64,000 nt of DNA from Candidatus Aenigmatarchaeota archaeon. Lineage in GTDB: Archaea; Aenigmatarchaeota; Aenigmatarchaeia; GW2011-AR5. The notes under the pieces were generated by a model. The model ran no database searches and was not told the origin of the DNA. It saw only the letters and a program-made list of their open reading frames with translations. Made by a program: the position numbers and the translations under genes. The first letter of the stretch is position 1, and every line of letters begins with the position of its first letter. The stretch is from the NCBI GenBank assembly GCA_016184005.1, contig JACPDL010000003.1:62001-126000 (forward strand), read 5' to 3'. Positions 33,665 to 41,798 of this stretch are shown piece after piece.

Positions 33665-34696
33665 CTATCTAACCTCCTCTACAATCTTTAGTAACTCTTT
33701 ACATTTATCTGTTAGAGAATAATAGTTATGATTATGACCTCTACCATTTATTATTTTCTTTTCCATTGTCACAAGCCTCAACTTTGTATCTTTATTCATA
33801 GCATCTCTTACTGCCCAATGTGAACGATTTGTTAGTTTAGCAATGTCATTTACAGGTAGACTTGAGTTACATAGAGCCTTCCAATATCTAATATGAGAAC
33901 GCGTATATTGTTTCTTTATAAAACACGATATTAATTTTTTCCATTGGCGTTCTGTTGAATCAAAATGTCTATCAAGAACAACGTCAATTAGTGGTATAAT
34001 ACCTGTAAAAGAAATTTCATACGAACCTTTTGTTATTCTTTCTTTTGGTTTTTTATTATATAATTTAATGAAGGATTTCATAAGGAAATTTTTCATTTCT
34101 TCATCTTTAACAGTAATAACTATTCCATATAAGAAACCGCTTCTTTGAATTATAGAACCATCACCAATCTCATAACCTTTCAAAAATTCTAATAATAAGC
34201 CTTTGTCTTGATAAATAATTTCAAGAGATTGTTTTACAAACTCATTAAAAATGAGAGCAAAAAGAGTATTATTGAATCTAATTTCTATGTTATCTTTAGT
34301 AGCACCTCTAAAATATTTTGATTTAACTTTTTTTGTTTTCAGTATATTTATATAATATTTTATTTTTTTATTAGTCTTTTCAGTAGATTTACAATATGCT
34401 CTCCAACTACTATAATCTATTCCGAACTTTGTTCTTATTTCTTCCTGAAACCTCTTGATAAGACTTAATTCACAATTTGAAATTCCAATACAATAACTTA
34501 CTTTTGTACCTTCAGCTATATAGAATCCCAAACACCATGCTAAATTTTTCTCTATTTGAATAATTTTAGGAATAGTTATAATAGGCCCCTTTGGAGGCTT
34601 TCGAATAACTAAAGTATCTTTATCTTGTGAAATAATCCAATCTTTATTTATTAGATTTTCAATTCCAATGTGAGTGTTGCTTGTAAGGTCTTTCAC
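33665..34696 (-). CDS. LAGLIDADG homing endonuclease
   Basis: A free-standing double-motif LAGLIDADG endonuclease of about 343 residues. The first motif is LAWCLGFYIAEGT near residue 53, the second LLLEFLKGYEIGDGS near 170; both end in an acidic residue for metal binding. A C-terminal winged-helix/HTH (LPVNDIAKLTNRSHWAVRDAM) would aid DNA binding. The start is GTG 34696. Its stop is 2 bases from the ATG of the intron-bearing gene, and its last codons carry that gene's GGAGGT site. It is far more AT-rich than the flanking genes, showing recent arrival. There are no intein splice motifs. Confidence 0.87.
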   Translation of the reverse strand: MKDLTSNTHIGIENLINKDWIISQDKDTLVIRKPPKGPIITIPKIIQIEKNLAWCLGFYIAEGTKVSYCIGISNCELSLIKRFQEEIRTKFGIDYSSWRAYCKSTEKTNKKIKYYINILKTKKVKSKYFRGATKDNIEIRFNNTLFALIFNEFVKQSLEIIYQDKGLLLEFLKGYEIGDGSIIQRSGFLYGIVITVKDEEMKNFLMKSFIKLYNKKPKERITKGSYEISFTGIIPLIDVVLDRHFDSTERQWKKLISCFIKKQYTRSHIRYWKALCNSSLPVNDIAKLTNRSHWAVRDAMNKDTKLRLVTMEKKIINGRGHNHNYYSLTDKCKELLKIVEEVR

Positions 34697-34753
34697 AATT
34701 TGTATTTTAGGTAACTTATTATTTAAATATTTCTGAACCCTGCAATATATTTT

Positions 34754-35677
34754 TCATCTTGTTATAAGCGTTCCTTCCCTGTTTTTCATTGCATTTATTA
34801 TACCGCTCGGGCTCGTTATAATAGCTTTTTTCCCGCCGCGCTCAAGGAAATTTATTGCAGCTTCTATCTTAGGCCCCATGCTTCCCGGAGGAAACTGCCC
34901 TTCTTTCATGTATCTTCTTGCGTCTTTCAGGCTCATTCTGCTGATCTTTTTCTGGTTGGATTTCTTGTAATTCAGGAAAACGCCTGCAACATCCGTTATG
35001 ATCAGCAGCACATCGGCTCCAATGCTTGAAGCGAGACAAGAGCTTGCCAAGTCCTTGTCAATAACAGCGTCGATTCCTTTCAAACCTCTTTCTTCATAGA
35101 CAGGAATCCCGCCGCCGCCGGCCGCAACAACAGTCACGCCGCTCTTGACGAGATTTTTTATGATATCTGCTTCGACTATGTGCTTAGGTTTAGGGGATGG
35201 AACCACGCGCCTGTAGCCGCCGCGTACGTCCTTAGAAACTGCGAAGCCTTTTCTTTTCAGGATTTCAGCTTCCTTCTTTGTGTAAAAAGGCCCTATGGGT
35301 TTTGCCGGTTTCTTGAAAAACGGGTCTTTCCTGTCTACAACAACCTGTGTGAGGACGCTGACAACCGGATGTTTCAGGTGATGTTTCCTGAACTCATTCT
35401 GAAGACTCTGCTCTATCATGAAGCCCATTTCGCCCTGCGATTCTGCCACACATGCAAATAGAGGGAGCGGATAAGCTTTTCCCAGCGCTTCTTCTACCCG
35501 TATAAGGATGTTGCCAACCTGCGGGCCGTTGCCGTGGGTGAGAACAAGCTTGTGATCATTGCTGAGCTTGATGAGTTCCTTTGAAAGTTTCTGCATGTTT
35601 TTGAACTGCCTTCCAAAGCTGGGCTTCTCGTTTTTGCTGAGGATCGCATTGCCGCCGATAGCTACTACAACAAGCAT
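34754..35677 (-). CDS. arcC: Carbamate kinase
   Basis: Makes ATP from carbamoyl phosphate and ADP (or the reverse). Amino-acid kinase fold motifs: VVAIGGNAIL at the start, LTHGNGPQVGNIL, VVAAGGGGIPVYEE, GIDAVIDKDLASSCLA and GSMGPKIEAAI. Length 307 is standard. It heads the minus-strand group carbamate kinase, homing endonuclease, COG2403, OTC. The endonuclease gene has separated it from COG2403 by about 1.1 kb. Confidence 0.94.
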   Translation of the reverse strand: MLVVVAIGGNAILSKNEKPSFGRQFKNMQKLSKELIKLSNDHKLVLTHGNGPQVGNILIRVEEALGKAYPLPLFACVAESQGEMGFMIEQSLQNEFRKHHLKHPVVSVLTQVVVDRKDPFFKKPAKPIGPFYTKKEAEILKRKGFAVSKDVRGGYRRVVPSPKPKHIVEADIIKNLVKSGVTVVAAGGGGIPVYEERGLKGIDAVIDKDLASSCLASSIGADVLLIITDVAGVFLNYKKSNQKKISRMSLKDARRYMKEGQFPPGSMGPKIEAAINFLERGGKKAIITSPSGIINAMKNREGTLITR

Positions 35678-35712
35678 AAAATATAATTTACCCCGGCTGT
35701 ATAAAGCTGTCT

Positions 35713-35946
35713 TCAGGCCGTGTGCAGTGCTTTTTCTATTGCTTTCTTGTCGAAACCAACGATGATTTTCCCGTCTATGTCTATCACAGGAACCCCCATC
35801 TGACCTGATTTCTTCACCATCTCGTCGGCGGCCTTCGGGTCTTCTTCCACGTTCTTCTCGCTATACGTGACGTTGCTCCTGTTGAAGAAATCCTTTGCCA
35901 TCTTGCAGAAAGGGCAATGGTTGGTTGTGTATATAGTTACTGTCAT
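35713..35946 (-). CDS. Glutaredoxin-like redox protein
   Basis: A 77-residue thioredoxin-fold protein of the glutaredoxin/NrdH type: IYTTNHCPFCKMAKDFF with redox CPFC near residue 11, and GQMGVPVIDIDGKIIVGFDK with the cis-Pro. Probably reduced by the thioredoxin reductase of this window or a similar enzyme. Promoter region lies between it and the divergent malic enzyme gene. Confidence 0.88.
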   Translation of the reverse strand: MTVTIYTTNHCPFCKMAKDFFNRSNVTYSEKNVEEDPKAADEMVKKSGQMGVPVIDIDGKIIVGFDKKAIEKALHTA

Positions 35947-36052
35947 GTTATCATCTTGTGCCTACTATCGGCGTACAGATATTTATACATCTTATAATTG
36001 CATGTACTTTAAAATACGTTTCTGTGAAATATAGATAGGTGGTATCCTGAGT

Positions 36053-37243
36053 ATGAAGAATGATCTTGATGAACTTGCACTGAGCGAGCACAAGAGACTG
36101 AAAGGCAAAATCGAGATAAAGGCCAAAATGAATGTAACTGGAAAGGAGTCTCTTTCTATCGCCTATACGCCGGGGGTTGCTGCCGTTTGCATGGAAATAG
36201 CCGGGGACAAGCAGAAAGTCTGGGATTATACAATAAAGCAGAACACGGTTGCCATAGTCTCTGACGGCTCTGCAGTGTTAGGGCTTGGCGATGTCGGGCC
36301 TGAAGCAGCTATGCCAGTGATGGAAGGGAAGGCCATGCTTTTCAAAGAGCTTGCAGGGGTGGATGGATTCCCGATCTGCCTTGATACAAAGGATCCCGGT
36401 GAAATAATCAGAACTGTCAAGAATATTGCGCCTGTTTTCGGCGGAATTAATCTCGAGGACATAGCTGCGCCGAAATGCTTCCAGATCGAGAATCAGCTGC
36501 AGGACTTGGGCATACCCGTGATGCACGATGACCAGCATGCCACTGCGATAGTCGTTTATGCAGCCGTGTTTAACGCGGCGAAGGTTGCTGGAAAGAAGTT
36601 TGAAGACTTGGAAGTCGTGATCAATGGAGCAGGAGCTGCGGGCATTGCAACCGCGAAAATGCTTGGCTGCGCAGGCATGGACAAAGGCGCCTGCAGGTCT
36701 GTTTATAACATAGTGTTGTGCGACAGCAAAGGCATAATCAGCACTGACAGAAAAGACCTGAATGACTACAAGCTTGAGATCGCAAGACTCACCAACAAGA
36801 AAAACAAGAAAGGCGGCCTGGCGGAAGCTGTAAAGGGTGCTGATGTTTTCATAGGATTGTCTGTTGCCAATGTGTTGACAGAAGAAATGGTAAGATCAAT
36901 GAATAAGAACGCCATTGTTTTTGCAATGGCTAATCCTGTGCCTGAAATAGCGCCGGACACAGCAAAGAGGGCGGGCGCTGCTGTTGTCGGCACAGGCAGA
37001 AGCGATTTTCCCAATCAAATAAACAATGTGCTCGCTTTTCCCGGAGTCTTTCGCGGCGCGCTTGATGCTAAAGCACCAAGAATAACCAATGGAATGAAAA
37101 TGGCTGCTGCGCTGGCGTTGGCTGATTCTACAGAACCTACAAAGGAAAAGATACTGCCTTTGACATGGGAAAAAGGATACGTAGAGAAAATAGCATCAGC
37201 CGTTGAAAAAGAAGCAAAAAAGAATAACATAACAAGAAAATAG
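36053..37243 (+). CDS. NAD(P)-dependent malic enzyme
   Basis: Oxidatively decarboxylates malate to pyruvate. N-terminal LSIAYTPGVAAVCMEIAG, metal and catalytic residues around KAMLFKELAGVDGFPICLDT and GGINLEDIAAPKCF, HDDQHATAIVV, the nucleotide fold INGAGAAGIATAKML, and MANPVPEIAPD. Length 396 is the short archaeal/bacterial type without a phosphotransacetylase domain. It could feed pyruvate to the dehydrogenase complex at 2.8-8.1 kb. Confidence 0.93.
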   Translation: MKNDLDELALSEHKRLKGKIEIKAKMNVTGKESLSIAYTPGVAAVCMEIAGDKQKVWDYTIKQNTVAIVSDGSAVLGLGDVGPEAAMPVMEGKAMLFKELAGVDGFPICLDTKDPGEIIRTVKNIAPVFGGINLEDIAAPKCFQIENQLQDLGIPVMHDDQHATAIVVYAAVFNAAKVAGKKFEDLEVVINGAGAAGIATAKMLGCAGMDKGACRSVYNIVLCDSKGIISTDRKDLNDYKLEIARLTNKKNKKGGLAEAVKGADVFIGLSVANVLTEEMVRSMNKNAIVFAMANPVPEIAPDTAKRAGAAVVGTGRSDFPNQINNVLAFPGVFRGALDAKAPRITNGMKMAAALALADSTEPTKEKILPLTWEKGYVEKIASAVEKEAKKNNITRK

Positions 37244-37274
37244 GCCAAAAATCTATGTAAAGATTGTGATGCAA

Positions 37275-37382
37275 TCAGCAGCAGCCTTTACAATCTTTTG
37301 AATTGCAATCGCATTTCATAGAACTTTTGACAGACTTTTTCGCAGACTTCCTGCTTTTTGCTTTTGCCTTTTTCATTGCCAT
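37275..37382 (-). CDS. 35-residue Lys-rich peptide with Cys-rich tail
   Basis: Encodes a basic N-terminal half (MAMKKAKAKSRKSAKKSVK) and a Cys tail CDCNSKDCKGCC. It is absent from the ORF track. It has a strong GTGGAGGTTTT ribosome binding site and a TATA (GTTTATAAG) upstream, so it is very likely a real gene. The five Cys could bind a metal. Two other peptides of this window also end in Cys-Cys. Confidence 0.7.
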   Translation of the reverse strand: MAMKKAKAKSRKSAKKSVKSSMKCDCNSKDCKGCC

Positions 37383-37415
37383 ACTAAAACCTCCACGCTC
37401 TTTATGATGAACGTA

Positions 37416-37450
37416 TCTTATAAACACAATCCATCATCTAAAGATGGTGG
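37416..37450 (-). promoter_or_regulatory. Hairpin plus TATA promoter cassette
   Basis: For the minus-strand Lys-rich peptide gene, a stem CCACCATCT/AGATGATGG stands directly upstream of the TATA element GTTTATAAG. The same hairpin-TATA layout recurs at 40462-40497 before another gene, so it could be an operator. Confidence 0.45.
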
Positions 37451-37466
37451 TATTCCTTGTATAAAC

Positions 37467-38606
37467 TTATTTCTTCCTTTTCTCCATGGCTTTCCTTACG
37501 CGGCCGACAGCAATTTCAGTAGCAGCTTTCCTCGGCTCGATCCGCTGCTTCTTTGAATAATCAAGAACATTCTTCGTATTCTGCCTTATCTTCTTCTCGA
37601 CCATTGAGAACATCCTGTGCGGATTGTAGCCCCTGTATTCTGCATAGCTGCTTATGACACCGCCGGCGTTGGCAACAAAGTCAGGAACCACAAGAACGCC
37701 TTTCTTGTACAGGACAGTTTCAATCTCAGGAACCATGGGTATGTTTGCACCCTCAACAATAACCTTTGCCTTGACCCTGCCGGCGTTCCTGCTGTTTATC
37801 ACATCCGGCAATGCAGCAGGGATTATTACATCGACCACAAGCTCGAAAAGCTCAGTTCCTTTCATCACGGTTGCCGGCTTGTAATTGACAACGCTTCCTG
37901 TTTTTTCTTTCGCTTCGCTTATCTTCCTGAAGTCCAGGCCGTCTCCATCATATACAGCGCCTTTGCTGTCGCTTACAGCAACTACTCTTGCTCCCATTTC
38001 TTCAAGGTGCTTGTATGCAAACGAGCCAACATTCCCGAAGCCTTCTATGGCAACGGTTGTCTCTTTGATATTCATGCCTGCATGTTCGCAAGCAACAGCG
38101 GTTGCGTGGGCAACGCCAAAACCTGTGGAGCCAAACTCATGCGGTATGCCGCATTTCTCGTCCCGCTTGCCAAAGATTTTCATGCATACGTTTGCCGGTT
38201 TGCCTGTACATGATTTCCACGAGCCGTTGGCTTCAGAATACCACTGCATCTCTTCTTCCGCCGTGTTCACATCAGGCGCGGCTATATACTCCCTGGGCGA
38301 AAGAGGCTTCAATGCCCTTGAAAAAGCCTGAACAATATTCTTCTTCTGGTCTTTTGTCATGTTTTTAGGGTCTGCAATAATGCCCGACTTTGCTCCGCCA
38401 AAGGGCAGCCCAGCCAGCGAACATTTCCAGGTCATTGTACGGGCAAGACGAAAAACCTCCTCGACATCCACCGTAGGAGTCATCCTTATTCCCCCCTTGC
38501 CCGGGCCAAGAGCCGTGTTATCGATAACAAGAATTCCATTCATTTTTGTCTTAGTATCGTATACTTCTACAATTTTCTCGGGCCCGAATTCGTCATGCTG
38601 GATCAT
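37467..38606 (-). CDS. gdhA: Glutamate dehydrogenase family enzyme
   Basis: Interconverts glutamate with 2-oxoglutarate and ammonia. N-terminal substrate site GPGKGGIRMTP with LAGLPFGGAKSGI and the catalytic Asp in AAPDVNTAEEEM; the Rossmann motif is IEGFGNVGSFAYK; VVPDFVANAGGVISSY near the end. At 379 residues it is slightly short of typical GDH (about 415), lacking part of the N-terminus. It shares a divergent promoter with the RnfD-like gene. Confidence 0.9.
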   Translation of the reverse strand: MIQHDEFGPEKIVEVYDTKTKMNGILVIDNTALGPGKGGIRMTPTVDVEEVFRLARTMTWKCSLAGLPFGGAKSGIIADPKNMTKDQKKNIVQAFSRALKPLSPREYIAAPDVNTAEEEMQWYSEANGSWKSCTGKPANVCMKIFGKRDEKCGIPHEFGSTGFGVAHATAVACEHAGMNIKETTVAIEGFGNVGSFAYKHLEEMGARVVAVSDSKGAVYDGDGLDFRKISEAKEKTGSVVNYKPATVMKGTELFELVVDVIIPAALPDVINSRNAGRVKAKVIVEGANIPMVPEIETVLYKKGVLVVPDFVANAGGVISSYAEYRGYNPHRMFSMVEKKIRQNTKNVLDYSKKQRIEPRKAATEIAVGRVRKAMEKRKK

Positions 38607-38635
38607 AATATCGCCTTGAGATAAGTTTCATTGCG

Positions 38636-38652
38636 GGCGTTTAAATAAATTA
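38636..38652. promoter_or_regulatory. Divergent TATA region
   Basis: CGTTTAAATAAATTA reads as a TATA box in both directions, about 30 bases from the glutamate dehydrogenase start and about 25 from the RnfD-like start. Confidence 0.45.
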
Positions 38653-38673
38653 CACGAAAATGGACTATACAGC

Positions 38674-39399
38674 ATGTCACAAATTCGAGACAGCTGGAAC
38701 CGGCTTGACGTATACCATCTGATACTGATCTTTCTTGTTATTTCAGGATTATCGGCTGTTTATCTCACAAAGAATGTCTCTTTCTTATTACAGTTGATTG
38801 TTGCTCCGCTAGCCGCAGCTGTTCTTGATATTGCAATAAACTATGCAAAGACGAGGAGCGTGGTAAAACCTCTTACCGCTATGATATCCGGGCTTATAAT
38901 CGCCCTTGTGCTTCCTCCATCAATTGTTCCTGCAGCAGTTGCCTCTGTTATTGCAATTGTTTCAAAACACGTCATAAGATGGAAAGGCCGGAAAGTATTC
39001 AACCCGGCAGCCTTTGGAGTGATTCTAGTGGCATTTATCTTCGGTACAGACACATCTTGGTGGATATCTGTTTCCTTGCTCACGCTGCTTGGATTCCTTG
39101 TAGTTTTCAAGCTTGGCAGGCTCAGAACAAGCTTGGCTTTCCTTGCCGCTTACTTTGCGCTTGTTTACGCTACAACACAGCAGATCCTTCCTGACATGAC
39201 TGCAATATTCTTCGCCACAATCATGCTCATAGAGCCAAAGACGTCGCCCTATACCAAGAAGGGCATGATTGCTTTCGGCATCGCTACAGCCTTGCTTGCT
39301 GTTGGCGTGCAGTCTTTGCAGCTGGGAAAAGACACTTTCCTGGTAAGCCTGCTTGTGATGAACCTCTTTACGGGCTCGATAAACAAGAAGCTCAGATAG
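38674..39399 (+). CDS. RnfD/NqrB-like membrane protein
   Basis: A 241-residue polytopic membrane protein with the RnfD/NqrB pattern (TAMISGLIIALVLPPS, KHVIRWKGRKVFNPAAFG, MIEPKTSPYTKKG). In Rnf and Nqr this subunit holds covalent FMN and is part of an ion-pumping complex. It is alone here; no other Rnf subunit is seen, so it may act in a different flavin or electron-transfer setting. Confidence 0.75.
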   Translation: MSQIRDSWNRLDVYHLILIFLVISGLSAVYLTKNVSFLLQLIVAPLAAAVLDIAINYAKTRSVVKPLTAMISGLIIALVLPPSIVPAAVASVIAIVSKHVIRWKGRKVFNPAAFGVILVAFIFGTDTSWWISVSLLTLLGFLVVFKLGRLRTSLAFLAAYFALVYATTQQILPDMTAIFFATIMLIEPKTSPYTKKGMIAFGIATALLAVGVQSLQLGKDTFLVSLLVMNLFTGSINKKLR

Positions 39400-40122
39400 T
39401 CAGAAAATCCTGTAATTGAGAAGAAGCAAGGCTATTGCCAGCAAAGGCTGATGAAGCATATATATCATTAGTGAGTTTCTTCCCAGAAGGCATACAAGCC
39501 TGGATACTGCGGGCTGCTCTGAAATTTTGAAACTTCTCCTGCCATTCTTGTACAGAACGCCGCTGAAATAGATGCCTAGCAAGAAGACGCCAAGCCACGG
39601 CAGAAGCGGGAAGTAGTCAAGAGTAATGAAATTCTCCGGGATAAATCCAAGCCAAAGAAGCCACGGGAAGCTTACAGAAAAGCCCTGCAAGTAAATGCCG
39701 GCTGCCAGCGATGAAAGTGCAGCAACAAGGATATATTTCCTGCCAAGCTTCAAGAAAAGGGGCGACAGCATGACAGCTGCCCCGATAAAATGCAGGATCC
39801 CGAACATCACAAACACTGACGGCACAAGAAAGAACGTCACTAACGTTATCAAAAGTCCAAGGGAAAAAACCACCAATCCCCGCGAAACGTATTTTCTATA
39901 GGACGTTTTTCTGTCCTTAAGCCTTGAGTAGCTCACTGCCAACGACAAGCCTGCAATAAAAATGAATGCGCCGGCTATCAGGCGCGGAAAAAGCCACCAG
40001 AAAAGAAAGCCCAAATCAAGATCATAAATGCCAAAATAGCGCAGAGCGAAGGCATAGTTGAAGATTATCATGAGGATTACTGCGCTGCCGCGAAAGAAGT
40101 CTATCTCCCAGAAACGCTCCAT
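39400..40122 (-). CDS. DUF1624/heparan-alpha-glucosaminide acetyltransferase-like membrane protein
   Basis: About 240 residues with seven or more hydrophobic helices. The N-terminal FWEIDFFRGSAVILMIIFNY matches the RG.D..RG..... start of the HGSNAT/DUF1624 acyltransferase group. It may acetylate a surface sugar from cytosolic acetyl-CoA, but the substrate is unknown. ATG 40122 is chosen because the TATA GTTTTATAC lies about 25 bases away and too close to the longer start. Confidence 0.7.
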   Translation of the reverse strand: MERFWEIDFFRGSAVILMIIFNYAFALRYFGIYDLDLGFLFWWLFPRLIAGAFIFIAGLSLAVSYSRLKDRKTSYRKYVSRGLVVFSLGLLITLVTFFLVPSVFVMFGILHFIGAAVMLSPLFLKLGRKYILVAALSSLAAGIYLQGFSVSFPWLLWLGFIPENFITLDYFPLLPWLGVFLLGIYFSGVLYKNGRRSFKISEQPAVSRLVCLLGRNSLMIYMLHQPLLAIALLLLNYRIF

Positions 40123-40155
40123 GAAAGTTTTTGGCATGGAGGATGTATAAAACCA

Positions 40156-40440
40156 TTATCTTCTCTTTTCAGCTTCGGTATGCTGTATGATCTTTACAAG
40201 GTGTATGAACATGCCAATTATGAAAATTGTTATAAAGAGTGTGTTCATGAATGTCACACTTGCTTCGCCACCAAACATCCTTGCAAGCTGCGATCCTGAA
40301 AAAATAGCCAAGGCGACAACCATGATCCTCCAGCCCATGACAAGGTTGCTGTGAAGCTTAGGGATCAAATAAACGGCAACTGCAACGGCTATCATGGATA
40401 AAATAACGTTTACGAGCAGCAAACTCTCCTCTACGGCCAT
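40156..40440 (-). CDS. Small three-helix membrane protein
   Basis: A 94-residue protein with three hydrophobic helices (LLLVNVILSMIAVAVAVYLIP, MVVALAIFSGSQLARM, LFITIFIIGMFIHLV) and a charged C-terminus. No known family. It is expressed from the hairpin-TATA promoter at 40462-40497 and lies upstream of the DUF1624-like gene. Confidence 0.6.
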   Translation of the reverse strand: MAVEESLLLVNVILSMIAVAVAVYLIPKLHSNLVMGWRIMVVALAIFSGSQLARMFGGEASVTFMNTLFITIFIIGMFIHLVKIIQHTEAEKRR

Positions 40441-40461
40441 ATTTACCTATGCAAAAGCCAA

Positions 40462-40497
40462 GTATATAAAAAGAACCCACCATCTGAAGATGGTGGG
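40462..40497 (-). promoter_or_regulatory. Hairpin plus TATA promoter cassette
   Basis: A perfect 10-bp stem CCCACCATCT/AGATGGTGGG stands 5 bases upstream of the TATA TTTATATA of the small membrane protein gene. A degraded half copy with the same TATA is seen at 54922-54945. Confidence 0.5.
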
Positions 40498-40518
40498 GGA
40501 GCCTTGGCATGAAAACAC

Positions 40519-41253
40519 TTAATCGCCAAAGGCTTCTATCTTCTTTTTTGCGCTTCTCAGGTATATGCCGGTTTTCTGCATCCGTGAAGCGAATGAATCC
40601 GCTTCTGCTTCCTCTTTGCCGCTGTCGTGGAATTTCGCAACCAGGGAAAGCGGCGAGAATATTTTCATGAGTGATGCAGAAAAGTTGAGCATGGAAGAGC
40701 GCTGCTTTATGTGGGCAAGTTCGTGCAAAATGACAGCCTCAATCTCTTTCCTGTTCAGCACCTCGAACATGCCTATTGAAATGAATATGGCCGATTTCAG
40801 GCTTCTGAAAGAAAACGCCAGCGGCTTGGCCTTGTCAACCAGGTAGAGTTTTGGCATTTGTATGCCCATTTTCCTTGAATACTCTTTGACGAAATTTATT
40901 ACAGGCCTGTTGCGGAGTTCGCGCCTGCTGGAAAGCGTGTAAAAGGCCGGTATGACAAACAGCCCCGCCAGCGTGCTTACCGCCACTGTTACCGGAAGCG
41001 CCAATGCCACCAGACTGGGTACGTTATTCGCGCACGGCATGCAGGCGACTCCGCACGTGACGTCTGTTGTCAGCAAAACAAAGGGGAAGAACAAGAAAAC
41101 CAGGTGGCCGTAAATAAGCCCGACTTTCAGCTTAGTCGGCAGTATAAATTTCCTGAGCGCCAGCAAAGCTGCTATTGCAAATGAAAACGAACTTATAATG
41201 AGCAGCAATTTATCCGAATCTATCACCAAACCGGCAAAGCAGGCAATTGTCAT
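40519..41253 (-). CDS. BlaR1/M56-like membrane metalloprotease sensor
   Basis: A 244-residue membrane peptidase: about four hydrophobic helices, then a cytosolic zinc metalloprotease domain with HELAHIKQRSS near residue 190 and the third ligand in EEAEADSFA. It is encoded 3' of, and overlaps by four bases, a BlaI repressor gene; in bacteria BlaR1 proteases cleave BlaI on sensing a signal. The beta-lactam sensor domain is absent. Instead an outer loop carries CGVACMPCANN, a likely metal or thiol sensor. Confidence 0.78.
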   Translation of the reverse strand: MTIACFAGLVIDSDKLLLIISSFSFAIAALLALRKFILPTKLKVGLIYGHLVFLFFPFVLLTTDVTCGVACMPCANNVPSLVALALPVTVAVSTLAGLFVIPAFYTLSSRRELRNRPVINFVKEYSRKMGIQMPKLYLVDKAKPLAFSFRSLKSAIFISIGMFEVLNRKEIEAVILHELAHIKQRSSMLNFSASLMKIFSPLSLVAKFHDSGKEEAEADSFASRMQKTGIYLRSAKKKIEAFGD

Positions 41254-41630
41254 CGTTTCCGCCTCTTGGAAAACCGCTCATTGAAGTAGGTCACAGCTAT
41301 ATCGCCGAAACTGTCAATAAGCTTGTCCACTGTCTTTTCTATAACAGATTCCTGAAAATTGCGCCTGTCAGAACGGCAGAAGTAAATATAATATTCTCCT
41401 CCCCTGGCCGTCTTGATTTTACGGGCTGCAATCTTTTTCTGGTAGAGGCGGTCAAGAATAACGGCGATGCTTGTGAGGGCCACCTTTCTCCGCTTTCTCA
41501 GTATGCTGTGCACTTCCCGCACCTTGTATCCGCCCCCGCCACGCCACAATATCTTCAGAACATCTTCTTCCAGTGGGCTGAGCAAACCGAGATTGCGCTT
41601 GCCAAATCTCAATCTGGTGACTACAACCAT
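41250..41630 (-). CDS. BlaI/MecI/CopY-family transcriptional repressor
   Basis: A winged-helix repressor of about 126 residues: LGLLSPLEEDVLKILWRGGGGYKVREV, then SIAVILDRLYQKKIAARKIKTARGGEYYIYF and a helical dimer tail with a basic end. This family covers beta-lactamase repressors and copper-responsive CopY. ATG 41630 is chosen since a TTATATATAA TATA box lies about 25 bases upstream. A TTACA-N5-TGTAA dyad lies next to that TATA, pointing to autoregulation. Confidence 0.82.
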   Translation of the reverse strand: MVVVTRLRFGKRNLGLLSPLEEDVLKILWRGGGGYKVREVHSILRKRRKVALTSIAVILDRLYQKKIAARKIKTARGGEYYIYFCRSDRRNFQESVIEKTVDKLIDSFGDIAVTYFNERFSKRRKR

Positions 41631-41665
41631 ATAAATATACGCCTCTATCAATTATATATAAATCT

Positions 41666-41680
41666 TTACAGTTATTGTAA
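41666..41680. promoter_or_regulatory. BlaI/CopY-type operator
   Basis: TTACAGTTATTGTAA, a perfect TTACA-N5-TGTAA dyad, sits just upstream of the blaI TATA and in the divergent region before the thiol/metal cluster. BlaI and CopY sites are built on TACA/TGTA half sites. The same spacing recurs at 52763. Confidence 0.6.
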
Positions 41681-41798
41681 TACAAAGATGCCGCATGAAC
41701 TTATTTATATGCGCATTGCCTATAATTAATACGAAAGCTTTACGGCTCTTGTAAGTGATCCATGGGTATAATTTAAAGCTTTTCTGCTGGAAATATGT

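Noticed and set aside
33665-34696. The LAGLIDADG protein as an intein of carbamate kinase or COG2403
   Set aside because: Carbamate kinase has a normal end and stop before it, no Cys/Ser/Asn splice-site motifs are seen, and it has its own stop before the next ATG.
38674-39399. A full Rnf or Nqr complex
   Set aside because: Only the D/B-type subunit is present; neighbours are unrelated.
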